DNA from: Amphimedon queenslandica
Lineage: Eukaryota; Porifera; Demospongiae; Haplosclerida; Niphatidae
Direction of reading: 5' to 3'
DNA: 55,786 bases
Assembly (NCBI RefSeq): GCF_000090795.2
Contig: NW_003546316.1
Span: forward strand, 108,689 to 164,474
The translations under genes were made by a program, and so were the position numbers. Each line of letters opens with the position of its first letter. The first letter of the stretch is position 1. The notes beneath the pieces were generated by a model. That model searched no databases, was not told the origin of the DNA, and worked only from the letters and a program-made list of their open reading frames with translations. Positions 54,101-55,786 of the stretch are shown in pieces.

Positions 54101-55786
54101 TAGTATTATCAGAGCTTCTTCTATATTGCTTTGGAGTAGATCAGGCTCGATGAGTTGCAGTGAACTGGTAATGGATACAAGGCCAGCCTCTTCTGTATAA
54201 GTATAGCTGGATTGGCTGATGACTAATATGGGTGACTCATCATTGCTATCTGTGACTGTAATGAGGAGATGAGAGGTTCCAGTTAGTCCTCCACCATCAC
54301 TAGCAACGAGTGTTAGATTATAACTACTGACGGTCTCATGATCCAATGGGCCATTGACTCTAATCATTCCGTTTGAAGGCATAATGGTAAAAGCTTCACC
54401 CACATTCCCACCTACTATTGCGTAAGTGACTGTTCCGTTTTCACCCTCGTCAGGATCTGTGGCTGTCACCGTCGTAACAAAAGTGTTAACAGGATAAATT
54501 TCTGGTATGGATTCAGTATAAATGCTTTGAGTAAACGATGGTTGATTATCGTTAACGTCCAGTATACGCATGTTAACAATGACATTGGACGAATGGAGGC
54601 CATCGGATACACTAACTACCAGCACGCAGTTTGACAGTGACTCACGATCGAATGGCTGCAATAGACTCAATACACCATCCCCACTGCTAATGGCCACAGC
54701 ACCACTCAAGCAAGAGCTCAGTAGAGAATAGTTCAATGGATTGAGGACTTCAATACTATTATCAGGATCTTGTGCTAAGACTGTAAACTGAGGTTCCACT
54801 GTGTTCTCATATACAGTGAAATTATACACTTGATTTAGGAATGAAGGTGGATTATCATTGACATTAGTAACAGTTATATTAACAACTGCAGTGGATACTT
54901 GCTCTTGTATACCAGAGTCTCGTGCTAGTACATCAAAGACTATTGATGTCTCTGTTTCATAATCCAACTCTCCCACTAGACTAATGACACCAGTGGTAGC
55001 ATCAATGATGAAGGTAACTGTCCCAGTTATCTCATACACTATACGCGAGTTAGAGCCTGAATCAACATCACGAGCTTGAACTGTAAGTATAGTTGATCCG
55101 AATGAAGCATCCTCTGGTACTGTAGCTGGATACATGTCTTGACTAAATACTGGTGCATTGTCGTTAGCATCAGCTACATTAATGGTCACTGGTACATTAG
55201 ACTGGCGGGATGGGGTACCAGAGTCTTGGCACGTGACAATAAAATCAAACATTTGTTCTTTTTCGTAGTCCAGTGCCATCGTTAGTGTGATGACTCCGGT
55301 TGATGAGTTAATGGTGAAAGGTAAAAGGCTTTGACCACTGCCTGACATATCAATGATATCTCTTAGTGAGTATGTTAAAGCAGAGTTGATGCTTGATACG
55401 TCTGAATCGGATGCTGACACAGTTAAAAGTGACTGACCAACAGGAGTGTCTTCAGATACATTCAACTGGTAAAATGGTAAGTCAAACAATGGTGCATTGT
55501 CATTGATATCAATAACGACAATGGATACTGGAGCTGAGCTGCTCTGTACAACAGATCCATAAGAGTCCTCAGCAGTTACATTGAAAGATAAAGCAGTGGT
55601 TATCTCAGCATCAAAGACAGCAGCCGTTAGTATGACACTGGTACTCTGGTCAATGGTAAACCGGTCAGCATCTTTACCACTTATGTAATAGGTTATCTGG
55701 TTGCTAGGGAGGTCCCCATCACTAGCGGCAACAGAAACACCCACGCTAGTACCAACAGGACTGTTCTCATTAATTTGACCACTGTA
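48496..55786 (-). CDS. Giant extracellular protein: cadherin repeats, cadherin-like/CSPG-like repeats, receptor L-domain, two EGF; 5' end outside window
   Basis: The first readable exon runs from the right edge to 52691 and has at least five classical cadherin repeats (DINDNAPLF, DANDNAPVF, NVNDNPPSF, DVNDNQPSF linkers; LDYEKEQ/LDHETVS motifs; DSD/DPD calcium sites). From about 54200 down to 50340 the repeats change to longer units of the form NDN-P, FTEG, DLD, a YQ-L-SL-Y-N core, EP--GNR and V-DG. These look like CSPG-type or degenerate cadherin-like repeats. Between 50280 and 48940, several short exons encode an LRR-like receptor L-domain (SLKGLENLASINELVINNAQ, ALVDLDGLRIFENV, LLRSITGFNSLRDA, NPNLCYIG). 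Two EGF modules close the protein (CSSSPCLNNGTC, CTTNPCMNNGTC), then TGA at 48496-48498. No membrane segment follows the EGFs. I infer a secreted or matrix adhesion protein, perhaps one splice form. Confidence 0.85.
49815..50015. repeat. 'agtacaggg' repeat copy in cadherin-gene intron
   Basis: It contains CATAGCATAAGGACATCAAT, AAAAAAGCATGGGCTATACT and AGTACAGGGAATTTTTCAGA, in the same orientation as the PDZD8 copies. About 200 bp, inside a receptor-L region intron. Confidence 0.8.

Noticed and set aside
1..55786. tRNA or rRNA genes
   Set aside because: No cloverleaf with conserved B-box or rRNA-like segment was recognised by eye; a covariance-model scan was not possible here.

Overview
The window is animal nuclear DNA. 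It has many short exons separated by roughly 50-100 bp AT-rich introns with GT-AG ends, tightly packed genes on both strands, and abundant ATT/TA microsatellites and small inverted-repeat elements. The gene content (PCM1, PDZD8, OCIAD1, a GAF-phosphodiesterase, cadherin repeats, a death-domain/ankyrin protein) is metazoan. The compact style and protein flavour suggest a demosponge such as Amphimedon; that identification is inference from style and recall, not from a search. A run of Ns (17989-18756) marks an assembly gap.

Layout, left to right: the 5' end of VPS36 (-, cut by the left edge); ENGASE, a cytosolic GH85 endoglycosidase (+); a death-domain/unknown-domain/ankyrin protein of 1763 aa (-); a compact PCM1 (-); the gap; an LRRK-type ROCO protein of 1814 aa whose GTPase-like and kinase domains both look catalytically dead (+); a NUDT5-type Nudix hydrolase of 216 aa (-); a PDE5-like GAF-GAF phosphodiesterase (+); an unassigned coiled-coil protein (-); PDZD8, an SMP-domain lipid-transfer tether (+); a PRPP synthase-like protein of the plant-type class II (-); an SH3D19-like adaptor with six SH3 domains (-); OCIAD1 (+); and a very large cadherin / cadherin-like-repeat / receptor-L / EGF protein (-, cut by the right edge).

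Neighbours are mostly arranged as divergent pairs with short shared promoters (VPS36/ENGASE 93 bp between start codons, coiled-coil/PDZD8 123 bp, NUDT5/PDE 172 bp, SH3D19-like/OCIAD1 207 bp, PCM1/LRRK-like across the gap) and convergent pairs with short 3' spacers (LRRK-like/NUDT5 83 bp between stop codons). The genes are not an operon or an obvious pathway. Loose themes are membrane and organelle handling (VPS36, PDZD8, OCIAD1, LRRK-like), nucleotide metabolism (NUDT5, PRPP synthase-like, PDE) and signalling/adhesion.

The observations most worth following are the doubly degenerate LRRK-like protein, the class II PRPP synthase in an animal, the cadherin-to-receptor-L architecture ending without a membrane anchor, the uncharacterised domain between the death domain and the ankyrins, and a 101-nt near-perfect hairpin at 11086-11186. 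Exon boundaries were read by eye from splice signals and reading phase. For the death-domain, LRRK-like and NUDT5 genes the exon sums came out in frame; the other models are less exact at individual junctions.
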